From assembly GCA_965200535.1 (NCBI GenBank), contig CBDAUF010000001.1, positions 1 through 64,000 of the forward strand: a DNA stretch of 64,000 nucleotides. The letters run 5' to 3'. Origin of the DNA: MPNO01 sp965200535. Its GTDB lineage: Bacteria; Pseudomonadota; Alphaproteobacteria; MPNO01. Position numbers and translations under genes: made by a program. Below the pieces are notes generated by a model. The model had not been told where the DNA came from and did no database searches. It saw nothing but the letters and a program-made list of their open reading frames with translations. This document shows, in pieces, positions 8,132 through 16,552 of the stretch (positions are counted from its first letter, which is position 1; each line of letters starts with the position of its first letter).

Positions 8132-8944
8132 CTAGCGGCCGCGGTAGACGGGCTTGCGCTTGTCGGCGAATGCGGCGATGCCCTCTATGTAATCCTCCGT
8201 CGTGCGAAGCTTTTCGTAGGAATGCCCCTCCACATCGAGGGCGACCTTGAGACTGGTGTCGTAGGCGCTGTTGAGCACGCGCTTGAGCGACTGCAACGAG
8301 ATCGGCGCCAGCGCGTTCAGCCTCGCCGCGTAGTCGACAACCAGCGCTGTCAGCCCGTCGGCGTCGTCGGCGACATCGGTCACCAACCCCCAGTCCATGG
8401 CCTGTTCCGCCCCGATCCGCTTGCCGAGCATCACCATGTCCTTGGCCCGGGTCAGGCCGGCGATCCGGGCGACCCGGACGCTGCCGCCGGAGCCCGGCAT
8501 CTGGCCGATCGCGCTCTCCGGCAGGGCCACCAGGCAATCCCTAGTCGCCAGGCGGAAATCGCATGCCATGGCGAGTTCGAACCCGACCCCGAAACAATAC
8601 TTTTCGAGGGCGGCGATCACCGGCTTCCGGCAGCGGTCCGGCGTTCCGATGTCGTCGGCCAGATCGGACATGCGGTTCCTCGGAATCGACGGAAAGGACT
8701 TCACGTCGCCGCCGGAGGTAAACACGCCGTTGGCGCCCCGGATGCAGATCACGCCGACATCGTCGTCCTCGTCCATTTCCTCCAGCAGGGCGCGAATCTG
8801 GCCCCGCGCACGGTAGGAGACGATGTTCAGCGGCGGACGGTCGAGGATCAGGTGACCGATCCGGTTCTCGGTGTCGATATCGACGCGCAGACCGTCGAGT
8901 TCGCTCAGCTGCCGGGCGCGGCGCGCGGCGTAGTCCCTCTCCAT
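8132..8944 (-). CDS. enoyl-CoA hydratase/isomerase family protein (crotonase fold)
   Basis: The 270-residue crotonase has the oxyanion-hole regions NGVFTSGGDVKSFPS at about 80 and ALEKYCFGVGFELAMACD at about 120, followed by PESAIGQMPGSGGSVRVAR. It lacks the paired catalytic glutamates at the expected spots of a true hydratase (Gly-Ser-Gly-Gly instead), so it may be a hydrolase or another crotonase activity. In furoate operons the hmfE product is a crotonase-family 2-oxoglutaroyl-CoA hydrolase, and this gene sits in the matching place next to an acyl-CoA synthetase and a molybdenum hydroxylase. ATG 8944 has AAGGGGAAACC upstream. It is 28 bp downstream of the acyl-CoA synthetase gene. Confidence 0.85.
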   Translation of the reverse strand: MERDYAARRARQLSELDGLRVDIDTENRIGHLILDRPPLNIVSYRARGQIRALLEEMDEDDDVGVICIRGANGVFTSGGDVKSFPSIPRNRMSDLADDIGTPDRCRKPVIAALEKYCFGVGFELAMACDFRLATRDCLVALPESAIGQMPGSGGSVRVARIAGLTRAKDMVMLGKRIGAEQAMDWGLVTDVADDADGLTALVVDYAARLNALAPISLQSLKRVLNSAYDTSLKVALDVEGHSYEKLRTTEDYIEGIAAFADKRKPVYRGR

Positions 8945-8972
8945 GGTTTCCCCTTCCGGCTTGTCTGGACTG

Positions 8973-10553
8973 TCAAAGAGTGCTGTCGAAATCCGGCAGG
9001 ACCGTATACGCCCCTTCACGCAGCAGGCGGCGCAGCAGCTTGCCGGAGGCAGACCGCGGGATGCTGTCGACGAAGACATAGGCCCGCGGCCGCTTGAAGC
9101 GGGCGAGATCGCTCGCGAGGCAGGCCGCATCGAGCCTGTCGGCCGCCGCTTCCGGCGAGGCCGGCTCGATGAAGGCCACGACCTTCTCCCCCATGCGGTC
9201 GTCGGCCATGCCGACCACCGCCGCCTGGCGGACGAACGGCAGCGCATCGAGCACATCCTCGACCTCTTCCGGGTGGATGTTCTCGCCGCCGGAGATGATC
9301 ATGTCATCGACCCGGCCGACGAGAAAAAGCTCGCCCTCCCCGTCGAAATAGCCGAGGTCGCCGGTGAAATACCAACCGCCCCGGATCGCCTTCGCGTCGG
9401 CGTCCGGCCGTTTCCAGTAGCCGGCAAAGGCGTCGAGGCACTGCATGGGCGCGATGACCTCGCCGATCTCCCCCTGCGGCACGATATCGTCGGGGCCGCT
9501 GCCGGACCCGGGATCGGCGGCGACGATGCGGAGCGTCTGGCCCATCGCCGCGCGTCCGGCGCAGCCCGGCTTGTCGGCAACATGGTCGCAGGCGGCGAAG
9601 GAATAGATCTCCGACGACCCGTAGAAGTTCACGAACGCCTCGGGCGCGAAGACCTCCTGGCAGGTCCGGGTCAGCGCCGAGGTCATCGACATCCCGGCAA
9701 ACGCGATATGCCGCACCGAGGAGATGTCGGCGGCAGCCAAATCGGGGTGGCGGACCATGTCGTGGAACATCGTCGGCACCAGGAACAGTGCCTGGATCCG
9801 CTCCTCCGCGATGAGCCGGAGGGCATCGCCGGCATCGAAGCTTGGCATGCAGACGAACGCGCCGTTGAGCGCTGCCGCCATTTCGAGGGTTCGCACCCCC
9901 ATGGTGTGGAACAGCGGCATGACGCCGAGCTGCCGCTCGCCGTAGGCGTAGTGCAGTTGCGCAACGCAATTGAACGAGGCGTTGCGTTCGGCTTCGTGCG
10001 ACCGGGGCACACCCTTCGGGCGGCCCGTGGTTCCGGATGTGTAGAGCATCAGGCAGGTCGATGCGGGATCGACTGCGCGGCGTTCGGCCCCGGCCTCAGC
10101 GAAGCCCGCCCCGGCGGCGAGATCTTCGAAAGCCGGCCCGGCTCCCGCGGCCCCGCCGACGCGTACGGAGCGGTCGGCGGTGAAGTTCGTCGTCTGCAGC
10201 GCCGCGACCGCCGCCGCCTCGGACCGGGGTTCGTAGAAGAAGGCCGCCGCCCCGGAATTTTCGATCGCGAAGGCGAAATCGTCTCCGCTGCCGCGCCAGT
10301 TGAAGGGAACGAAGACGGCGCCGATGCGCTGGCAGGCCCAGAACAGGCTTGCCATTTCGATGCGGTTGGACAGCACCGCCGCCACCGCATCTCCCCCGCC
10401 GACCCCGAGGCGGTCCAGGCCGGCGGCGAGACGGTCGATCTCGACATCCCACTCTGCGTAAGACAGCCGCACCGCGCCGTCGACGGCGGCCAGCGTGCCG
10501 GGCTCGCGCGCGACCGCGCGGTCGAAGACGGCGCCGAGCGGTATGGCGGTCAA
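8973..10553 (-). CDS. acyl-CoA synthetase (AMP-forming, ANL superfamily)
   Basis: A 526-residue adenylate-forming ligase with the P-loop-like YTSGTTGRPKGVP at about 175, FYGSSEIYS at about 315, the hinge/ATP motif YFTGDLGYFDGEGE at about 395, DDMIISGGENIHPEE and the catalytic lysine in SASGKLLRR near the C-terminus. It should activate an organic acid to its CoA thioester. The start is taken as TTG 10553, whose TTGA overlaps the stop codon of the molybdenum hydroxylase small subunit; reading further upstream only runs through that gene. Its place after the three hydroxylase subunits copies furoyl-CoA synthetase (HmfD), so a furoate-like heteroaromatic acid is the leading guess. Confidence 0.9.
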   Translation of the reverse strand: MTAIPLGAVFDRAVAREPGTLAAVDGAVRLSYAEWDVEIDRLAAGLDRLGVGGGDAVAAVLSNRIEMASLFWACQRIGAVFVPFNWRGSGDDFAFAIENSGAAAFFYEPRSEAAAVAALQTTNFTADRSVRVGGAAGAGPAFEDLAAGAGFAEAGAERRAVDPASTCLMLYTSGTTGRPKGVPRSHEAERNASFNCVAQLHYAYGERQLGVMPLFHTMGVRTLEMAAALNGAFVCMPSFDAGDALRLIAEERIQALFLVPTMFHDMVRHPDLAAADISSVRHIAFAGMSMTSALTRTCQEVFAPEAFVNFYGSSEIYSFAACDHVADKPGCAGRAAMGQTLRIVAADPGSGSGPDDIVPQGEIGEVIAPMQCLDAFAGYWKRPDADAKAIRGGWYFTGDLGYFDGEGELFLVGRVDDMIISGGENIHPEEVEDVLDALPFVRQAAVVGMADDRMGEKVVAFIEPASPEAAADRLDAACLASDLARFKRPRAYVFVDSIPRSASGKLLRRLLREGAYTVLPDFDSTL

Positions 10554-11038
10554 GAACCGCTTCCCGCCGCATCGAGGATCGCGCGTACGATGCCCTCGTA
10601 GCCGGTGCAGCGACAGATATGGCCGGACAGCATCTCGCGCACCTCCGCTTCCGTCGGGTCCGGATTGGCCTCCAGGAATTGTGCGGCGGAGATCAGGATT
10701 CCCGGGGTGCAGAACCCGCATTGCAGCGCGTGGCGGCGGCGAAACGCCTCCTGCAGCGGGCTCAGCACCCCGCCGGCCGCGAGCCCCTCGACGGTGCCGA
10801 TCTCGGCGCCGTCGACCTGCACCGCGAGGCGCAGGCACGAACGGACCGCGCGCCCGTCGATATTGACCGTGCAGGCGCCGCAGACACCGTGCTCGCAGCC
10901 GACATGGGTTCCGAACAGTTTCAGTTCGTGGCGCAGGAAATCGCTGAGCAGGGTTCGCGGTTCCGCGAAACCGCTGCGCGCCGTCCCGTTGACCGTGACG
11001 GTGACGCGGCGTTTCTCGCCCGGTTTCAGTCTCAGCAT
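10550..11038 (-). CDS. molybdenum hydroxylase 1, 2Fe-2S small subunit
   Basis: A 162-residue protein with two [2Fe-2S] sites: the plant-ferredoxin-like CEHGVCGAC at about 48-56, with a later partner Cys, and the helical pair CGFCTPG and CRCTGYEGI at about 113 and 147. This is the small subunit (CoxS/XdhC-type) of the three-subunit xanthine dehydrogenase family, which passes electrons from the molybdenum centre to the FAD subunit. ATG 11038 overlaps the end of the FAD-subunit gene by seven bases, and its stop overlaps the TTG start of the acyl-CoA synthetase. All six expected cysteine motifs are intact. Confidence 0.93.
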   Translation of the reverse strand: MLRLKPGEKRRVTVTVNGTARSGFAEPRTLLSDFLRHELKLFGTHVGCEHGVCGACTVNIDGRAVRSCLRLAVQVDGAEIGTVEGLAAGGVLSPLQEAFRRRHALQCGFCTPGILISAAQFLEANPDPTEAEVREMLSGHICRCTGYEGIVRAILDAAGSGS

Positions 11039-11904
11039 GATCCGGGGCCAGCCCGCTCGAAGGCGCGTTCGAGGGCGCGCGCGCCGAGAACCCGGACAAG
11101 CTGGCGCCGGTAGGCGGCGCTCGCCTTCGGATCCTCGATCGGATCGGCTCGCGCCGCCGCCGCGGCAGCGGCCGCCGCCGCCGTCGCGGGCGTGGCGGGG
11201 GCGCCGACAAAACCGGACATATCGGCGAGCACCGGGCAGGGCTCGATCCCGCCGAGGCCGAGCGAGAGGGCGGCGACTCGCCCGTCCCGGCCGACGGCGG
11301 CCACCGCGGCGGCGGCCGCTATCGCAAAATCGCCGTGACGCTGAGCGATCTCCTCGAAGGCGTGGCCGGTCCCCTCTGCAGCGCGCGGCCAGCGCAGCGC
11401 GGTCACGATCTCGTCGGGCTCGCGCACGGTCGCGAATATCCCGGCGAAAAAATCCCGCGCCGCGACCGTCCTGGCCCGGCCCTTGCGCTCCAACGCCACC
11501 TCGCCGCCGAGCGTGACCAGGGCCAGCGGGATTTCCGCGCTGGGATCGGCGTGGCAGACTGATCCGCCGAGCGTACCCCGGTTCCGGGTCTGGAAATGCC
11601 CGACGAACGGCAGCGCGCAGGCGAGCAGCGGCGCCGCTTCGGCGACCAGCGGAGAATCGAGCGCATCGACCTGGCGGCAGAGCGCGCCCGTTTCGAGGCC
11701 GTCCTCGGTGACCCGGATACCGGACAACGCCGCGACCGGGTTGATGTCGATGACTGCGGCGGGCCGTGCGAGCCGCATGTTGAGCATTGCACCGAGCGAC
11801 ATGCCGCCCGCCAGTACCGCGCCGTCGGCGCCGAACTCCGCTGCCAGATCGAGAGCCTCGTCGAGGGTGTCGGCGCGGCAATATTCGAACGGCGCCGGTT
11901 TCAC
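11032..11904 (-). CDS. molybdenum hydroxylase 1, FAD-binding medium subunit
   Basis: The 290-residue product has the CoxM-type FAD fingerprints AVLAGGMSLGAMLNMRLARP at about 30 and TRNRGTLGGSVCHADPSAE at about 105. These bind the FAD pyrophosphate in xanthine dehydrogenase-family medium subunits. The GTG start at 11904 overlaps the stop codon of the large subunit (GTGA), which fixes the start and implies coupled translation. A low-complexity run of Ala (codons around 11155-11185) lies in a surface loop. It forms a heterotrimer unit with the large and small subunits on either side. Confidence 0.93.
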   Translation of the reverse strand: MKPAPFEYCRADTLDEALDLAAEFGADGAVLAGGMSLGAMLNMRLARPAAVIDINPVAALSGIRVTEDGLETGALCRQVDALDSPLVAEAAPLLACALPFVGHFQTRNRGTLGGSVCHADPSAEIPLALVTLGGEVALERKGRARTVAARDFFAGIFATVREPDEIVTALRWPRAAEGTGHAFEEIAQRHGDFAIAAAAAVAAVGRDGRVAALSLGLGGIEPCPVLADMSGFVGAPATPATAAAAAAAAAARADPIEDPKASAAYRRQLVRVLGARALERAFERAGPGSC

Positions 11905-14312
11905 CCCGCGTCTCCGACGCCGGCGGCCATCTCCCAGACCTTGTTGAGGGTAAAGGGCGGGTCTACGTCTTCGCGCCCGAGCGCATCGGCAACCGCGTTG
12001 GCGATCGCCACGGGCGCCAGCATCGAGCATCCATCGCCCATCCCCTTGGAGCCGAGCGCGTTGCGGGGCGACGGGGTCTCGACATGGCCAACCGTAAGCG
12101 CGGGCATTTCGGGAGCCGTGATACAGAGATAGTCGGCAAACGTGCCGGACAGCGGGTTGCCGTCGGCGTCATAGGCCAGTTCTTCCATCAACGCGGCGGC
12201 GATGCCATGCGCGAAGCCGCCGAGAATCTGTCCCTCCACGATCAGCGGATTGAGCACCGTACCGACATCGTGGATGGAGACGTACTTCCTGACCTCTGTC
12301 CGTCCCGTCCCGGGATCGATCTCGACGGCGGCGAGATCGCAGATAAAGCCGAAGGTAACCGCCGAGGCCACCCTGTCTTCCTCGTCGGGCGGGCCGAGCT
12401 CGGGCGGCGACATGATCGCGGTTTCGAACACGCCCGGCGCCATGCCGTCCGGCAGACCCGCCGGGTGCCAGTGCGCCTTGGCCGCGACGCGGCGGAACGG
12501 CAGCGATTTCTCGGGCACGCCGACGACGCGCGCCGCGCCGCCGACGAGCTCCACGTCTTCCGGCGCGACTTCGAGATCGTCCGCGGCCACGGTCCGGACC
12601 TTGTCGGCGACCCGGCCGGCGGCGTCGCCGATGGCGCTGACCACCACCGACGAGAATCGATTCGCGTAGTTTCCGGAAGCCAGAGACCAGGCGCTGGTCA
12701 GCGTGTCCATTTCCGTGACCACATCGATGTCGTCGGGCGTCAGACCGAGCGCATCGGCCACCACCTGGGCGGCCACCGTCGCGTGGCCCTGCCCGGCCGG
12801 TGTGGAGACCGTCTTGACGGTTACCGACCCGGACGGGTCGATCGCGATCGTACAGGTCCCGAGACCGCCGGACCGCCCGCCCGCCCGGGCGCGCTCTTCC
12901 GCCGTCTGGGCCAGGGTGACATAGGCCATATTGGAGCCCGACGGCTCCACCGCAGCGGCCATCCCGATGCCGAACAACCGTCCTTCGGCGCGCGCCCGGT
13001 CGCGTTCGGCGCAGAGCTCCGCGTAGCCGGCGAGGTCGAGCGTCTTGTCGAGAGCCGCCTCGTAATCGCCGGCGTCGTAGACCGCCCCGGCCGGTGTGCG
13101 GTAGGGAAACGCGTCCTTCGGGACAAAGTTGCGCCGCCTGATCTCGGCGATGTCGATGCCGAGCGCACGGGCGCCCGCATCCATCGCCCGCTCCAGCGCG
13201 AAATAGAACTGCGGTCCGCCGTAACCGCGGTTGAGCCCGATCGGCATGCGGTTGGTCGCCACGAGCCGGTTGTCGACCGAGATATTTCCGACGCGGTAGG
13301 CGCCGTTGGAGGCGCTGTGCATGCGGTAGACGGAGGCCGGCTCGGGCGCGCGGATATAGGCGCCGACATCGACCGTGTTGCGGAATCTCAGCCCGGTGAG
13401 CGTGCCGTCGTCGAGGAACGCGGCCTCGATCGCATCTTCCCTGTTGGACGCCGACGAGGAGCCGACCAGATGCTCGAGGCGATCCTCGATCCACTTGAGC
13501 GGGACTCCGAGCAGCCGGCTCGCCGCCGCCAGCAGCACCATGTAGGGAAACATTCCCTGCTTGATGCCGAAACTGCCGCCGCTCTGGGGAGAAGTGATGA
13601 GCCGCAGCCGGTTGCCCGGCACCCCGAGCGCCCCGCACATCAGCGCGTGCAGGATGAACGGCCCCTGGAAATTGGACCAGATCGTGTAGCGGTCGGGGGC
13701 GGCTTCGAAGTGGGCGACGGCGCCGCAGGTCTCCATCGGGGTCGAGGCGTAGCGCGGGAAAGTCCAGTCGAGGCGGACGATGCGGTCGGCCTCGACGAAG
13801 GCGGTTTCCGGGTCGCCGTAGCGGAAACCGCGACGGTGGACGACATTCGAGCCGACCGCATCGTGGAGTAGGACCGCATCGCTGTCCGCCGCTTCCTTCA
13901 GGTCGATCACCGGCGGCAGCGGCCGATAGTCGACCTCGATCAATTCGAGCGCGTCTTCGGCGACGTAGCGATCCTCCGCAGCGACCAGGGCGACTGGCTC
14001 TCCGGCATAGCGCACCTTGTCCACCGCGATCGGATAGTAGTCGATGGGTACCCGCACGGCGCTCGGGATGGGCCTGGTTGCAGCCGCGATCTCGGCGCCG
14101 GTAAGCACGCCGTAAACGCCCGGATGGGCGGCCGCATGCGAAACATCGATGGTGCCGATCTCGGCGTGGGCGTGGGGCGAGCGCAGGAGGGCCGCATGCC
14201 GGATCCCCGGCATCGGCTCCATGTCGTCGATGAAGCGCCCGTTCCCGGTGAGGAGCGCCTCGTCCTCCTTGCGCGGGACCGCGGCCCCGACCCAGCGGCC
14301 CTCCACGCTCAT
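11901..14312 (-). CDS. molybdenum hydroxylase 1, molybdopterin-binding large subunit
   Basis: An 803-residue large subunit of the xanthine dehydrogenase/CoxL family. The N-terminal hammerhead domain (GRFIDDM, RSPHAHAEI) is followed by the Mo-binding domains (PQSGGSFGIKQG at about 250, GLNRGYGGPQ at about 350, TPAGQGHAT at about 510). The Cys-bearing AYRCSFR loop of carbon monoxide dehydrogenases is absent. Unusually, the C-terminal active-site motif reads KGMGDGCS, with Asp where xanthine dehydrogenases have the catalytic Glu; the two other large subunits in this window read KGAGEAG and KGMGEGG. It is the second gene of the operon after the FMN reductase, with ATGA overlaps at both ends. A role as furoyl-CoA-dehydrogenase-like enzyme is inferred from its neighbours. 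Confidence 0.9.
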   Translation of the reverse strand: MSVEGRWVGAAVPRKEDEALLTGNGRFIDDMEPMPGIRHAALLRSPHAHAEIGTIDVSHAAAHPGVYGVLTGAEIAAATRPIPSAVRVPIDYYPIAVDKVRYAGEPVALVAAEDRYVAEDALELIEVDYRPLPPVIDLKEAADSDAVLLHDAVGSNVVHRRGFRYGDPETAFVEADRIVRLDWTFPRYASTPMETCGAVAHFEAAPDRYTIWSNFQGPFILHALMCGALGVPGNRLRLITSPQSGGSFGIKQGMFPYMVLLAAASRLLGVPLKWIEDRLEHLVGSSSASNREDAIEAAFLDDGTLTGLRFRNTVDVGAYIRAPEPASVYRMHSASNGAYRVGNISVDNRLVATNRMPIGLNRGYGGPQFYFALERAMDAGARALGIDIAEIRRRNFVPKDAFPYRTPAGAVYDAGDYEAALDKTLDLAGYAELCAERDRARAEGRLFGIGMAAAVEPSGSNMAYVTLAQTAEERARAGGRSGGLGTCTIAIDPSGSVTVKTVSTPAGQGHATVAAQVVADALGLTPDDIDVVTEMDTLTSAWSLASGNYANRFSSVVVSAIGDAAGRVADKVRTVAADDLEVAPEDVELVGGAARVVGVPEKSLPFRRVAAKAHWHPAGLPDGMAPGVFETAIMSPPELGPPDEEDRVASAVTFGFICDLAAVEIDPGTGRTEVRKYVSIHDVGTVLNPLIVEGQILGGFAHGIAAALMEELAYDADGNPLSGTFADYLCITAPEMPALTVGHVETPSPRNALGSKGMGDGCSMLAPVAIANAVADALGREDVDPPFTLNKVWEMAAGVGDAG

Positions 14313-14866
14313 CGAGCGCCGAGAGCTGCCGCAGCCGACAGGTAGTCCTCGATCATGGTCCGGAACATCCCGGCGAGCGCCGGATCGGCAAGCTTGCCAT
14401 CGTCGCCGTACGCCTTGCCCGCCTGGGCCAGCGCGAACATCTTGGGATAGCACCAGCAACCCAGAATCTCGAGCGGCAGGCGGAGGCTCGTCAGACCGCG
14501 GGCGCCGCCGACCAGGGACGGCGAGGCGGACATCAGGAATACCGACTTGCGGTCCAGCGGCATCGGTTGCATGCGCGACAACCAGTCGATGGCGTTCTTG
14601 ATCGTGCCCGGCATCGTCCAGTTGTATTCCGGCGAGGCCAGCAGCCACGCATCCGCTCCGGCGATCCGCGCACCCAGCGCCTCGGCGCCGGCGGGAACCC
14701 CGGAACTGTCCTGAAGATCGCCGTCGTAGAGCGGCATGTCGAACTCGCGAAACTCGGCGTGATCGACCTCGTGGCCGCATTCGCGGACGATGTCCTCGGC
14801 GAGCAAGAGGAGCCGCCGATTGATGGACTCCTTGCGCAGCGAAGCGGCGAACGCCAATACTTTCAT
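14309..14866 (-). CDS. NADPH-dependent FMN reductase (flavodoxin fold)
   Basis: A 185-residue protein beginning MKVLAFAASLRKESINRRLL, the FMN-phosphate loop of the NADPH-dependent FMN reductase family, with SPEYNWTMPGTIKNAIDWLSR at about 83 as the second family motif. It would reduce FMN or quinones using NADPH. AAGGAGG lies about ten bases before ATG 14866, making this the likely first gene of the nine-gene operon running to 5732. The stop overlaps the large-subunit ATG. Divergent transcription with the acetyltransferase at 14899 leaves only 32 bp between starts, so the two promoters must be very close or overlap the genes. Confidence 0.88.
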   Translation of the reverse strand: MKVLAFAASLRKESINRRLLLLAEDIVRECGHEVDHAEFREFDMPLYDGDLQDSSGVPAGAEALGARIAGADAWLLASPEYNWTMPGTIKNAIDWLSRMQPMPLDRKSVFLMSASPSLVGGARGLTSLRLPLEILGCWCYPKMFALAQAGKAYGDDGKLADPALAGMFRTMIEDYLSAAAALGAR

Positions 14867-14898
14867 GTCCCGATTGTCCTCCTTGGAGACGCGACTGT

Positions 14899-15390
14899 AT
14901 GTCTGCCGCGGAAAATAGCGGCGGCGCGCGAAGCGGTCCACGTCCGGCCAGCGGCGCGACCGGCCTGTCCATCGCCGAAGCCGTCGGTCCGGCCGACTTG
15001 GAGGCGTGTCTCGCCCTGCGGCGCGAAGTGTTCTGCATCGAACAGGGCGTACCGGAAGATATCGAGGTGGACGGCAGGGATTTCGAATGCCGGCACTTCC
15101 TGCTGCGGATCGACGACAGGCTGGTCGGAACCCTGCGCACGCGGCCGATCGGGCCGCGGACCGTCAAGATCGAGCGCGTGGCGGTCCGCGCGGCGCATCG
15201 CGGCGGCGGCCTCGGAACCGCGCTCATGCGCCACGTGCTCGGGGCGCTCGACCAGGCCGGGTGCGATGCCGCGGTCCTGAACGCCCAGACGCACAGCGAG
15301 ACCTTCTACCGCGCGCTCGGTTTCGCGGTCGAGGGCCCTGAGTTCGAGGAAGCCGGGATCCCGCATGTCCGCATGGTCCGGAGGAATTGA
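14899..15390 (+). CDS. GNAT N-acetyltransferase, ElaA-like
   Basis: The 163-residue protein contains VFCIEQGVPEDIEVDGRDFECRHFLL, whose first part is the ElaA/YjcF-type FxxEQGVPxxxExDxxD signature. It is followed by the acetyl-CoA-binding motif A (VAVRAAHRGGGLGTALM at about 93) and NAQTHSETFYRALGF near the end. It should transfer an acetyl group to a small molecule or an amino group; the substrate is unknown. It is divergent from the catabolic operon and 79 bp upstream of the Bug-type binding protein on the same strand, with which it may be co-transcribed. Confidence 0.88.
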   Translation: MSAAENSGGARSGPRPASGATGLSIAEAVGPADLEACLALRREVFCIEQGVPEDIEVDGRDFECRHFLLRIDDRLVGTLRTRPIGPRTVKIERVAVRAAHRGGGLGTALMRHVLGALDQAGCDAAVLNAQTHSETFYRALGFAVEGPEFEEAGIPHVRMVRRN

Positions 15391-15469
15391 GTCGGACCGC
15401 CCGATCTGTTTTCATGGAAAAGAAGCCGGCAACCGGATCGGACCGGCGCGGGAACGAGGAGAATCGACG

Positions 15470-16486
15470 ATGAGAGGTTTCAGGTTGCTGGCGGCCGCGG
15501 CGGCCGGCGCGATCGCGGCAACCGGCGGGGCGGCAGCGCAAAGCCCGGCCGATTTCTACAAGGGCCGAACGGTGACGATCCTGCACGGGTTCGGCGTCGG
15601 CGGCACCTACGGCAAGACTTCGCTTGCGCTCGCCGAAGCGTTCAAGCCGATTCTGGGCACCGATTCGGTCATCGTTCAGAACCGGCCCGGAAGCGGCGGC
15701 CTGAAGATGACCAACTACGCCTACAACGTCGCGCCCAAGGACGGCTCCGTCATCCTGATGCTGCCCGACACGCTGGTCATCACCCAGCTCACGCGCCCCG
15801 AGGCGGCGAAATACGAGGCGAACAAGTTCACCTTCCTCGGAGGCGCGGTACGGGTGAACTCGCTGGCGGCCGTGCGGAGCGACACCGGCGTCAAGACGTG
15901 GTCCGATCTCAAGACCAAGGAAGTTCCCTTCGCCTCGTCCGGAATCGGTTCCCAGACCTACCAGATCCCGGCGCTGATGAACGGGCTTCTCGGGACCAAG
16001 ATCAAGATCGTGAAGGGCTATCGCGGCTCGCGCAAAATGCTCTTGACGATGGAGCAGGGCGAGGTTGCCGGCATCAACCTGTCGTGGCTCGCCTTCAAGA
16101 CCAACCGTCAGGAATGGTTCAAGAACGGATTCGCGGTGCCCGTCGTGCAGATGGGTCCGAAACCGGAACCCGATCTGCCCAACGTGCCGATGCTGAAGGA
16201 TCTCGTCGCACCCGCGGACAAGCCGATCGTGAGCTTTATGTCGACGCTGGTAACCATCGGCCGCAGCCTCGCGACCCCGCCGGGTGTGCCGACAGACCGG
16301 ATCGCCTTCCTGCGCAAGGCCTTTGCCAAGGTCGTTGCCCAGCCTTCCTTCGCGGCGTCGATGAAGAAGAGCAAGATCGAGGTCACGGCGAGCACCGGCG
16401 AGGAAATCCAGAAAGTCGTGAACGAGAGCCTCAAAGTCTCGCCCGCCATTCTCAAGAAGGCGCGCGCGCTGCTCGCCAGCAAATAG
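15470..16486 (+). CDS. tripartite tricarboxylate transporter solute-binding protein (Bug/TctC family)
   Basis: A 338-residue periplasmic protein with a signal peptide cut after GGAAAQS, then the Bug-family start ADFYKGRTVTILHGFGVGG and the ligand-loop region VQNRPGSGGLKMTNYAYN. ATG 15470 with GAGGAG upstream is preferred over a longer frame. Bug proteins deliver carboxylates or similar anions to the TctA/TctB membrane subunits. No tctA or tctB occurs in this window, so it is an orphan that must work with a distant permease or serve as a sensor. A strong intrinsic terminator follows 22 bp after the stop. Confidence 0.9.
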   Translation: MRGFRLLAAAAAGAIAATGGAAAQSPADFYKGRTVTILHGFGVGGTYGKTSLALAEAFKPILGTDSVIVQNRPGSGGLKMTNYAYNVAPKDGSVILMLPDTLVITQLTRPEAAKYEANKFTFLGGAVRVNSLAAVRSDTGVKTWSDLKTKEVPFASSGIGSQTYQIPALMNGLLGTKIKIVKGYRGSRKMLLTMEQGEVAGINLSWLAFKTNRQEWFKNGFAVPVVQMGPKPEPDLPNVPMLKDLVAPADKPIVSFMSTLVTIGRSLATPPGVPTDRIAFLRKAFAKVVAQPSFAASMKKSKIEVTASTGEEIQKVVNESLKVSPAILKKARALLASK

Positions 16487-16507
16487 CCTGAGCAGGCTCT
16501 TCGACGG

Positions 16508-16543
16508 ACGTCCCGGCCAGGGCCTGGCCGGGACGTTTTGTTT
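16508..16543 (+). terminator. rho-independent terminator after the Bug protein gene
   Basis: ACGTCCCGGCCAGG pairs perfectly with CCTGGCCGGGACGT (14 bp stem around one central base) and is followed by TTTTGTTT. It lies 22 bp downstream of the stop codon and just ahead of the YkvA-like gene. Confidence 0.92.
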
Positions 16544-16552
16544 GGGCCCCGC

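Noticed and set aside
8973..11210. Acyl-CoA synthetase of 745 residues using the longest frame
   Set aside because: The extra 219 codons run antisense-free through the small and medium hydroxylase subunit genes in another frame; the TTGA overlap gives the normal 526-residue family length.
11787..13871. 694-codon plus-strand frame opposite molybdenum hydroxylase 1
   Set aside because: Antisense of the large and medium subunits; low-complexity Arg/His/Asp content and no recognisable domain.
10550..14312. Aerobic carbon monoxide dehydrogenase (CoxLMS)
   Set aside because: The large subunit has GLNRGYGG and no AYRCSFR-type cysteine loop, so it is a general molybdenum hydroxylase; the same holds for sets 2 and 3.
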